Shown here: in pieces, positions 53,039 through 64,000 of the stretch
How positions within the stretch are numbered: the first letter of the stretch is position 1
How the letters are laid out: every line of letters starts with the position of its first letter
Position numbers and translations under genes: made by a program
Source: Xaviernesmea rhizosphaerae
GTDB lineage: Bacteria > Pseudomonadota > Alphaproteobacteria > Rhizobiales > Rhizobiaceae
Direction of reading: 5' to 3'
DNA: 64,000 bases
NCBI RefSeq assembly: GCF_001938945.1
Contig: NZ_MKIO01000039.1
Span: 1-64,000, forward strand
The notes under the pieces: generated by a model
The model's input: the letters and a program-made list of their open reading frames with translations, nothing else
The model's database searches: none
Told to the model about the DNA's origin: nothing

Positions 53039-53275
53039 TAGAAGAGGCGCATCAGCGTTAAAGGAACCGTCCGGTGCCAAAGGGGGACGTCACCATGGCG
53101 ACCCACGGTTCCCGCTCATGCGATGATGCCTTTGTAAGGGGGCGAGCCTGAACGACAGCGGAACCGGCCGTTCATCCTGCATTCATCTTCAGCGTCTGTG
53201 CGAGACCCGCGCGATGCCATCGATTTTTTCGTTTTGCCAGGCTTGAAGCGGCGAAAAACAGCTCCCATCTCCTCG

Positions 53276-53379
53276 TTGCAGGCGCCGAAGACGGGCCTGC
53301 AAGACCAGTCCATCCGTTGCCGGCAGCCGGGACGGAGGGGCTCCCAGAGACCGCAATTCGTTGCTCCAAGGAGGACACC
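53276..53379 (+). promoter_or_regulatory. ROSE-type RNA thermometer in the hsp20 leader
   Basis: The leader has a first hairpin TTGCAGGC/GCCTGCAA (53276-53283 with 53295-53302). Just before the ATG comes TTGCT followed by CCAAGGAGG, where UUGCU can pair with the ribosome site AAGGAGG (53368-53374). A UYGCU block facing the Shine-Dalgarno is the signature of ROSE elements that keep rhizobial small heat-shock genes closed at normal temperature. Folding was judged by eye. Confidence 0.65.
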
Positions 53380-53856
53380 ATGCGTCACGTTGATTTTTCG
53401 CCGCTCTATCGTTCGACCGTCGGTTTCGACCGCCTGTTCACCATGCTGGACAGCCTCGGCCAGCCCGACCAGTCGCAGAGCTATCCGCCCTACAACATCG
53501 AACGCACCGGCGAGAACACCTACCGCATCACCATGGCGGTTGCCGGTTTCGACGAAACCGAACTGTCGATCGAAGCGCGTGAGCACACGCTGACGGTGAA
53601 GGGTGAAAAGGGCGAGGACAAGACCCCGGAAAACCAGTTCCTGTATCGCGGCATTGCCAAGCGCGCCTTCGAGCGCCGCTTCCAGCTGGCCGAATATGTG
53701 GAAATCCAGTCTGCTTCGCTGAAGAACGGCCTGCTTCACATCGATCTCTTGCGCGAGATCCCGGAAGCCGCCAAGCCGCGCCGGATCGAAATCACCGCCG
53801 CGAACTCGGCACCCAAGCAGATCGAAGCATCCACCATCCAGGGCGCTGCCGTCTAA
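53380..53856 (+). CDS. Small heat-shock protein, Hsp20 family
   Basis: 158-aa alpha-crystallin-domain chaperone that holds unfolded proteins. Flanking N-terminus FSPLYRSTVGFDRLFTMLD; the domain begins PPYNIERTGENTYRITMAVAGF, with GEKGEDKTPENQFLYRGIAKRAFERRF and the edge strand VEIQSASLKNGLLHIDLLREIPE. It is the IbpA-like class A Hsp of rhizobia. The ATG at 53380 has AAGGAGG five bases upstream, within a probable ROSE thermometer, so induction by heat is expected to be translational. Confidence 0.95.
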   Translation: MRHVDFSPLYRSTVGFDRLFTMLDSLGQPDQSQSYPPYNIERTGENTYRITMAVAGFDETELSIEAREHTLTVKGEKGEDKTPENQFLYRGIAKRAFERRFQLAEYVEIQSASLKNGLLHIDLLREIPEAAKPRRIEITAANSAPKQIEASTIQGAAV

Positions 53857-53873
53857 CAGTCTATCCAATAAGC

Positions 53874-53979
53874 GCCGCTGGCCGACTGCAAATGGCAATT
53901 TCTGTGCTTCCGGTGCTCACGTACTTTAAGTACGCTGCGCTCCGGTTCTCGAAATCACCATTTTCGTCAGGCCAGCGGC
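53874..53979. repeat. Long hairpin repeat downstream of hsp20
   Basis: GCCGCTGGCC at 53874-53883 is the exact inverse of GGCCAGCGGC at 53970-53979. The inside is an imperfect long stem with apex CGTACTTTAAGTACG (53920-53934) and flanks CCGGTGCTCA/TGCGCTCCGG. I recall similar elements repeated in rhizobial genomes. No long T tract, so not a simple terminator. The rest of the 257-base gap to the next gene is featureless except the tandem repeat at 54097. Confidence 0.7.
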
Positions 53980-54096
53980 AATTCTTGAACAGACCGTAAG
54001 GCAGTGCCAGCAAGAACAGGGCCACCTTATAGAGTCTTGGCAGAATCGACGGCGTCCGGTTTCGGTCGCCGTTTTTGTTTGATGCGAACGTGGCCC

Positions 54097-54126
54097 GTTA
54101 CAAAGCTGACCAGTTACAAAGCTGAC
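54097..54126. repeat. Tandem direct repeat over the threonine aldolase stop
   Basis: GTTACAAAGCTGAC occurs at 54097-54110 and again at 54113-54126, a 16-base period. The right copy contains the last codons and TAA of the minus-strand aldolase gene; the left copy is downstream of it. It looks like a local duplication. Confidence 0.7.
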
Positions 54127-55160
54127 AGGAATCGATCCACGTCGTCCGGCTGGGTGGCAAAGCTTGTGACCAGGCGATACATGCCCTCATCAGGCCCGAT
54201 CTCATGCGCCATGTCGCGCGGCGGGTGCCAGTCGTAGAAGACGGCGCCCTGATCCATCAAGGCCTTGGCGCGGCTGCGCTCGATGATGACGAAGAGCTCG
54301 TTGGCGTCCGCCGCCCAGCCGAGCCGGGCGCTGTTGGAGCCCTTCAGGCCCTTGGCCAGCCGCGCGGCCATGGCGTTTGCGTGGCGGGCCATGTCAAGCC
54401 AGAGCCCGCCTTCGAAATAGGCCTCGAGCTGGGCGGAAACGAAGCGCGTCTTGGAAAAGAGCTGGGCCGAGCGCTTGCGCAGGTAGGGGAAGCCTTCCGC
54501 CATGGCGGGATCGAAGAACACCAGCGCCTCGGCACACCAGCAGCCATTCTTCGTGGCGCCGAAGGACAGGATATCGACGCCGCGCTTCCAGGTCATCTCG
54601 GCCGGTGTGGTGTCGAGCGCCACCAGCGCATTGGCGAAGCGCGCGCCGTCCATGTGCAGCGGCAGCCGGTGCCGCCTGGCAATGGTGGAGACGGCCTCGA
54701 TCTCCGTGAGCGTATAGACCGTGCCGGCCTCGGTGGCCTGGGTCAGGGTGATCGCCATCGGCTGCCCGCTATGGACGACGCCGGGGGTGAAGCGACCGAT
54801 CTCGGCGGCAAGCTTGCCGGCGTCCATCTTACCGAACGCGCCATCGACCGCCGCCATGCGCGCGCCGAGCGAGAAAAACTCCGGCGCATTGCATTCATCG
54901 GCATTCACATGGGCCTCGCGGTGGCAGAACACATGGCCACCCGGCTTGGACACGCTGGCAAAGGCCAGCGAATTGGCGGCCGTGCCTGTGCCCACGAAGA
55001 AGACGGCGACCTCGCGCTCGAAGAGTTCGCTGAACAGACCCTCCACCTTCCTGTCCAGATCGCTCGTGCCATAGGCGGCGGCAAAGCCGCCGGCGGCCTT
55101 GAGCAGGCTTTCGGCAATCCGGGGATGGGCGCCGGCCCAATTGTCGGAGGAAAAGATCAT
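54114..55160 (-). CDS. Low-specificity L-threonine aldolase-like PLP enzyme
   Basis: 348-aa fold-type I PLP enzyme that cleaves L-threonine or L-allo-threonine to glycine and acetaldehyde. FSSDNWAGAHPRIAESL, FFVGTGTAANSLAFAS, the PLP-contact HMDGARFANALVAL and the lysine region ILSFGATKNGCWCAEAL are diagnostic of threonine aldolases (here the lysine is in ATKNG). The ATG at 55158-55160 has AGGA about 8 bases upstream; the longer frame upstream lacks support. Family members can also act on other beta-hydroxy amino acids. Confidence 0.9.
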   Translation of the reverse strand: MIFSSDNWAGAHPRIAESLLKAAGGFAAAYGTSDLDRKVEGLFSELFEREVAVFFVGTGTAANSLAFASVSKPGGHVFCHREAHVNADECNAPEFFSLGARMAAVDGAFGKMDAGKLAAEIGRFTPGVVHSGQPMAITLTQATEAGTVYTLTEIEAVSTIARRHRLPLHMDGARFANALVALDTTPAEMTWKRGVDILSFGATKNGCWCAEALVFFDPAMAEGFPYLRKRSAQLFSKTRFVSAQLEAYFEGGLWLDMARHANAMAARLAKGLKGSNSARLGWAADANELFVIIERSRAKALMDQGAVFYDWHPPRDMAHEIGPDEGMYRLVTSFATQPDDVDRFLSAL

Positions 55161-55885
55161 GGAACGGTCCTGAATGCGAACGGGAAAGAAATGGTCTGTT
55201 TCGGCGGTGCGGCGTGCGGTGCGTCGCCGCGCCAGGGGTCGGTCACGACAATAGAAACAAGCGTCCGCTAAGCCAAGGTAGTCGAGCCCGGCATGGCCGA
55301 GGCCGCCGGCTTTCGACAGCAAAGATCGCCGGACGGCTGGTTTGCGCAAGAAAATTACGTAGCTATGCGGTGCTGCGCAAGGAAACGACAGGAGCTATGC
55401 GTTTTTCCAGGCTTGCCTCTTGCAGGCGCAGGGTGTTTCTGTCATAGAACAGCGGAAATAGGACAGTCTTGCTGTCCTATTTCGTGCGGACGCTGTCTCG
55501 CGCAGACAAGGAGCGGCGCCTTGGCCAGCCGACGCGCGCTTCATGCCCGCAATCCGATAATGTGCAGCGGCCCCGGACAGGCGATGTCTTGTCCTGAAGG
55601 CGCGGCGCGCAATGTCTTTGATCGGTCCGGTCGCTTGGGGGCGTGCCGGCGGGTCGCAAGGGTGGTCGTGCTGCCTGGGTGAGGGAACATGGTTTCCTGC
55701 CTCGGCCGAGCGACAAAACGGCACAGATCGGACCTGCCGAAAGCGGCAAGGCTTCATTTGCGGCCGAAACGAGATCATGCAACCATAGGGGCGGGGCCGC
55801 CGGTCGGAGAGGGACGTTCTCCTGCGGTGGCACCTCGGCTGCGGCAAGGCCTGGCAGGTGTCCGGGCGCAACTGGGAGAAGACCA
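55161..55885. other. Divergent gap before gltB with a perfect inverted repeat
   Basis: 725 bases with no convincing gene. GAAATAGGACAG at 55455-55466 and CTGTCCTATTTC at 55472-55483 form a perfect 12-base inverted repeat with a five-base centre. There is no T tract, so it suits a protein-binding operator rather than a terminator. Both the aldolase (minus) and gltB (plus) point away from it. Confidence 0.55.
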
Positions 55886-60601
<4,716 letters not shown>

Positions 60602-60653
60602 GCCCCGCGCCTTCATCCTCCCGAGGGGCTATCCCGGGCGAACATCTCCGGAC

Positions 60654-60697
60654 GGGGCGGTTTCGGGCGCAAAAGCAGCGTCTGCCGAAGCCGCCCC
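60654..60697. terminator. Hairpin between gltB and the pyruvyl transferase gene
   Basis: GGGGCGGTTTCGG at 60654-60666 pairs with CCGAAGCCGCCCC at 60685-60697 with one G-U pair. Only TTACTCC follows, so it is a weak terminator or a stability/attenuation hairpin inside a possible gltB-PPT-PPT-gltD transcript. Confidence 0.4.
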
Positions 60698-60810
60698 TTA
60701 CTCCGGCCTTCAAGTTATGGTAGCGGGCTGCCCGTGCGCGCCTCCGCATGTCGTCTTTAGACGGCGTGACGCGGGGCGGGCCATGACCGTCAACGGCAGC
60801 TAGGTGTGAT

Positions 60811-61890
60811 TTGTCGAAGGAACTGAAAGAACGCGTCGCCTCCGAAGGGGCCATCCCGCTCTCCTGGGTCACGACAGGGCGCGGCGATGACTACCTCAAT
60901 CTCGGCGATGCCCTCTCTCCTGTCATCGTGGCGATGATGTCCGGCCTGCCGGTTACGCATACGGCTGCCAAATCGGGCCAGACGAGGCTGGCCGCCGTCG
61001 GCACCATCGGCCACATGTTCGCCGGCGGGGATGTCTCCTTCTGGGGAACCGGCACGTCGCCGCACCTCAACCCCAACCAGTCGACCGAAGCCAAGGTGCT
61101 CTATTCGCGCCCGGCCAACACGCGCTTCACCACCTATGCAACGCGCGGCCCCTTCAGCCGCCGCGTGCTGGATGCCGACGCGCCGGGGCCGGCCATCTAT
61201 GGGGACCCGCTCTGGTTGCTGCCGCGCTTCCATGATGCGCCCGTCGAAAAGACCTGCGAGCTCGGCGTGATCCTGCATCTGTCGGAACTGGCCGACCGTG
61301 CCCACGACGCGCATCCCAAGCCGGATTCCGCCCGCCATATCATCGCGCCAGCGGACGCGGCAGCGGTGAAGCTGATCAATACGGTCACGCCGGTCAGCAT
61401 TGACGGGCTGCGCCACCGGCTGGATGAGATCCTGTCCTGCAAGCGTATCGTTTCCACGAGCCTTCATGGCATGGTCTTTGCCGAATCCTACGGCATTCCC
61501 TGTCTCTATTTCTCGCCCCGTGCCCGCCAGGCGGGTCTCGGCCGGATCGATCTGATGGCCGAAGAGGGGCTCGACCTGCGTTTCGTCGATCTCTATCGCG
61601 GCCTGGGGCATGACCATCTCGATGTCTGGTATCAGCCGCGCCATCAGGAAACCGACTGGGCGGCGCTGATCGAGACGATCGACCGCGTCTGGAGCCAGAA
61701 GGTGCTCGACGAGGATGCGCTGATTTCCTCCTTCCCCCTGCCGCTGAACATGCTGGGCAAAGGGACGGGCGGCAGTGCCTTCGATCATCCGCTGGTGCGT
61801 GGCCTGCCGACGCAGCGCGACCATGTTGTGGTGCAGACGGTCAAGGAGGCCAAACGCACCTTGCTGTCCCGCCTTCTCGGGCGCGGCTGA
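60811..61890 (+). CDS. Polysaccharide pyruvyl transferase-family protein 1
   Basis: 359 aa, GT-B-like fold family that adds pyruvate ketals to polysaccharides (Pfam PS_pyruv_trans). N-terminal LNLGDALSPVIVAMM, AAVGTIGHMFAGGD, SFWGTGTS and the C-terminal RIVSTSLHGMVFAESYGIPCLYF are the family's conserved blocks. The start is TTG at 60811 with AGGTG about five bases upstream. It is the first of two adjacent paralogues (about 15 bases apart) located between gltB and gltD. Real acceptor unknown. Confidence 0.85.
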   Translation: MSKELKERVASEGAIPLSWVTTGRGDDYLNLGDALSPVIVAMMSGLPVTHTAAKSGQTRLAAVGTIGHMFAGGDVSFWGTGTSPHLNPNQSTEAKVLYSRPANTRFTTYATRGPFSRRVLDADAPGPAIYGDPLWLLPRFHDAPVEKTCELGVILHLSELADRAHDAHPKPDSARHIIAPADAAAVKLINTVTPVSIDGLRHRLDEILSCKRIVSTSLHGMVFAESYGIPCLYFSPRARQAGLGRIDLMAEEGLDLRFVDLYRGLGHDHLDVWYQPRHQETDWAALIETIDRVWSQKVLDEDALISSFPLPLNMLGKGTGGSAFDHPLVRGLPTQRDHVVVQTVKEAKRTLLSRLLGRG

Positions 61891-61905
61891 AGGGGCTAGC
61901 GGATC

Positions 61906-62949
61906 ATGGTCATCGAAGCGGCACGACAGTTTCTGGGGCTCAAGACCGAGCCGGCTCATGGCGTTCTGGTGCAGGCTGAGCGCCGGGCGGCCAAGCGCAT
62001 CCGGCTGTCCTGGGTCTGGACCACCGACAAGCATCCCGACGCCAATCTGGGCGATGCGCTGAGCGCCGTCATCGTCTCTGTGATCTCCGGTCGCGGCGTC
62101 GAGCGGGCTGCCTTCAACAACACGTCCGAGCGGCTGGCCGCCATCGGCACGATCGGCCATGCCCAGCAGGGCGCCTGCGTCCATCTCTGGGGCACGGGCT
62201 TCGACCTCGGCCGTCATGTCGACGGGACGCCCGGCGATTATGCTCTTCCCGAGAATACGGAACTGGTGGTGCATGCTGTGCGCGGGCGGCGAACGGCCGA
62301 AGGCTTGCGCGCGCGTGGCATCCAGGTGCCGGATATCTTCGGCGACCCAGCCTGGTTCCTGCCGCGGATCTTCCCCTTTGCCGGTCTGGAAAAGACCCAT
62401 GATCTCGGCGTGATCGTGCATATTTCCGAGCTGGAGGAGGCGCGCGCTGGCGCGCTGGTGCGCGCCACCATCGAGCGCTACAAGCTGCCGCCCGAGATGG
62501 CGGAGCGGATCCGCATCATCAACACCTATTGCGGGGCCGATATGGCCGGCATGGAAGACAAGCTGCGCGAGATGGTGTCCTGCCGCCGCATCCTGTCGAC
62601 CAGCCTGCACGGCCTTGTCATTGCCGAGACCTACGGCATTCCCTGCGCCTGGTTTTCCACCGGGCATGGCGAGCCGGGGGCGCTCAGCCTGGAGGGTCCG
62701 GTGCCGATCGATCATCGCATGGTGGATTTCTACAGCGGCGCGGGGCGCGAGGCGGTGTTGAGCTATCTGCAGCCGCTGGCGCAGCCGACCGACTGGGAGG
62801 CGGCCATGGCCTTCATCGACGCGCAGTGGCGGCCGCTCGACTATACCGGCGAGGCGCTGTTTGCGGCTTTTCCGCTGCCGAAGGCGGTGAAGTTCAAACA
62901 GCCGGTCTGGGCTCTGCCGACCGCGGTGTTGGAGAGCAACCGCTATTGA
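61906..62949 (+). CDS. Polysaccharide pyruvyl transferase-family protein 2
   Basis: 347 aa, paralogue of the previous gene: ANLGDALSAVIVSVISGRGV, LAAIGTIGHAQQGACVHLWGTG and RRILSTSLHGLVIAETYGIPC correspond block for block. It has an extra N-terminal 30 residues and different C-terminus, so the duplication is old. Starts 15 bases after the first paralogue stop, so co-transcribed. Function of the pair in amino-acid metabolism is not evident; they may be cell-envelope genes that moved into the glt locus. Confidence 0.85.
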   Translation: MVIEAARQFLGLKTEPAHGVLVQAERRAAKRIRLSWVWTTDKHPDANLGDALSAVIVSVISGRGVERAAFNNTSERLAAIGTIGHAQQGACVHLWGTGFDLGRHVDGTPGDYALPENTELVVHAVRGRRTAEGLRARGIQVPDIFGDPAWFLPRIFPFAGLEKTHDLGVIVHISELEEARAGALVRATIERYKLPPEMAERIRIINTYCGADMAGMEDKLREMVSCRRILSTSLHGLVIAETYGIPCAWFSTGHGEPGALSLEGPVPIDHRMVDFYSGAGREAVLSYLQPLAQPTDWEAAMAFIDAQWRPLDYTGEALFAAFPLPKAVKFKQPVWALPTAVLESNRY

Positions 62950-63182
62950 CAAGGCGGCCGTTTCCGTTGGTTTCTTGACGGATGCGGCGCGATAAAATTC
63001 CGGTTTCGTCCCGCGCTGCAGCAAGGCATGGGGGACGACCGCCGGAGCAAGGGATTGCCGATCGCAGGCCACGCTTCTTCCCGGAAGAGCGGCCGCGGGC
63101 GGCGGGATCATGGGGCAGATCATCGCCGGGCGCGCATGGCCGAGAGGGCCTGGCCGCCGGCACAGACGCAAAGGGTCAGGCA

Positions 63183-64000
63183 ATGGGCAAGGTCACCGGC
63201 TTCCTCGAAATCGATCGGCAACTGGCGAAATATCAGCCGGCCTCCGACCGCATCCGTCACTTCCGCGAGTTCGTCCTGCCGATGTCGGACCAGGAAGTGC
63301 AGAAGCAGGCGGCACGCTGCATGGACTGTGGCATTCCCTATTGCCACGGCCCGACCGGCTGCCCGGTTCACAACCAGATCCCCGACTGGAACGATCTCGT
63401 CTACAGCAACAATTGGGACGAGGCGATCCGCAACCTGCACTCCACCAACAACTTCCCGGAGTTCACCGGCCGCATCTGCCCCGCGCCCTGCGAGGAAGCC
63501 TGCACGCTGAACCTGGAAGACGCGCCCGTCACCATCAAGACCATCGAGCAGGCGATCGCCGACAAGGCCTATGAGATGGGCTATATCGTGCCCAAGCCGG
63601 CGGTGACGAAGACCGGCAAGTCGATCGGCATCATCGGTTCCGGCCCGGCCGGCATGGCCGCAGCCCAGCAGCTCGCCCGCGCCGGCCATAATGTCCATGT
63701 CTATGAGCGCGAGTCGCGCCCCGGCGGCCTGCTGCGCTACGGCATTCCCGACTTCAAGATGGAAAAGAACTTCATCGACCGCCGCGTCGAGCAGATGAAG
63801 GGCGAGGGCGTGACCTTCCATTGCGGTGTGAATGTCGGCGTGGACCGCACGGTGGACAGCCTGCTGGCCGAGCATGATGCCGTGCTCTATTGTGGCGGCT
63901 CGGAAACCCCGCGCGATGCCGGCATTCCCGGTGTCGAGTTTGCCGGTGTGCACGATGCCATGCCCTATCTGGTGCAGCAGAACCGGCGCGTCGGCCGCGA
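63183..64000 (+). CDS. gltD: Glutamate synthase small subunit (partial, cut by window end)
   Basis: About 272 residues of an NADPH- and FAD-binding oxidoreductase, continuing past 64000 with no stop. MGKVTGFLEIDRQLAKYQPA is the canonical start. The N-terminal Fe-S domain has MDCGIPYCHGPTGCPVHN and GRICPAPCEEACT, and the FAD domain GIIGSGPAGMAAAQQLA with YERESRPGGLLRYGIPDFK. It passes electrons from NADPH to GltB. ATG at 63183-63185 with AAAGGG about 9 bases upstream. Confidence 0.95.
   Translation, partial: MGKVTGFLEIDRQLAKYQPASDRIRHFREFVLPMSDQEVQKQAARCMDCGIPYCHGPTGCPVHNQIPDWNDLVYSNNWDEAIRNLHSTNNFPEFTGRICPAPCEEACTLNLEDAPVTIKTIEQAIADKAYEMGYIVPKPAVTKTGKSIGIIGSGPAGMAAAQQLARAGHNVHVYERESRPGGLLRYGIPDFKMEKNFIDRRVEQMKGEGVTFHCGVNVGVDRTVDSLLAEHDAVLYCGGSETPRDAGIPGVEFAGVHDAMPYLVQQNRRVGR

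Noticed and set aside
53116..53898. Minus-strand open frame of 260 codons over hsp20
   Set aside because: It overlaps the whole Hsp20 gene and its thermometer, has no motifs and no ribosome site. The terminator at 52993 was considered as its end, but the coding pattern does not support a protein.
55293..55682. Plus-strand frame of 129 codons in the gap before gltB
   Set aside because: Cys- and Arg-rich composition without motifs or ribosome site, and it runs through the inverted repeat.

Overview
The window is a GC-rich, gene-dense piece of an alphaproteobacterial chromosome, almost certainly Rhizobiaceae (Rhizobium/Agrobacterium type). The evidence is the set of recognisable genes: a glgP-glgB-glgC-glgA-pgm glycogen run, soxBDAG, CpdR beside N-formylglutamate amidohydrolase and hisN, a large transglutaminase/ATP-grasp/alpha-E cluster, and gltB/gltD. 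Several intergenic palindromic repeats of the kind scattered through rhizobial genomes also point there. No phage, CRISPR array or plasmid functions are visible. The only mobile-element trace is what looks like the last 20 codons of an IS630-type transposase at the left edge.

Layout. 0-4 kb: transposase remnant, TPR lipoprotein, ribosomal protein S21, and a membrane adenylate/guanylate cyclase with a haem-c type sensor domain. 4-9.3 kb: sarcosine oxidase operon soxBDAG. 9.6-22.4 kb: carbohydrate storage on the minus strand, with glgX translationally coupled to a MaoC-like hydratase, an opposing SRPBCC gene, then glgP, glgB, glgC, glgA and pgm. 22.7-31.2 kb: a Tad-type VWA protein, then three minus-strand genes (transglutaminase-DUF2126, ATP-grasp/alpha-E fusion, second transglutaminase). 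This cassette is the best candidate here for a poorly described biochemical system. 31.5-37.6 kb: divergent VOC/MarR pair with a palindromic operator, ilvD, a diguanylate cyclase and a small conserved protein. 38-44.7 kb: treY without treZ, then a phospholipase D, a YbhN-like flippase-type protein and a YbhP-like nuclease that together recall E. coli ybhP-clsB-ybhN. 45-48.3 kb: divergent TetR/membrane protein pair with a double operator, and small secreted or hypothetical proteins. 48.7-52.7 kb: tRNA-Val, cpdR, N-formylglutamate amidohydrolase, a minus-strand small RNA resembling the alpha-r8/MmgR family, hisN and an alpha/beta hydrolase. 53-55 kb: Hsp20 gene behind a probable ROSE thermometer, and a threonine aldolase. 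55.9-64 kb: gltB, two tandem polysaccharide pyruvyl transferase paralogues, and the start of gltD, cut by the window end.

How the parts connect: pgm, glgC, glgA and glgB make glycogen from glucose phosphates; glgP and glgX break it down; TreY can divert maltodextrin toward trehalose. SoxBDAG demethylates sarcosine using folate. GltB/GltD and IlvD are anabolic. Two cyclases (cAMP-type and c-di-GMP-type), CpdR, MarR and TetR regulators, one small RNA and an RNA thermometer supply regulation. Very long antisense ORFs opposite the real genes are a codon-bias artefact and are not annotated.
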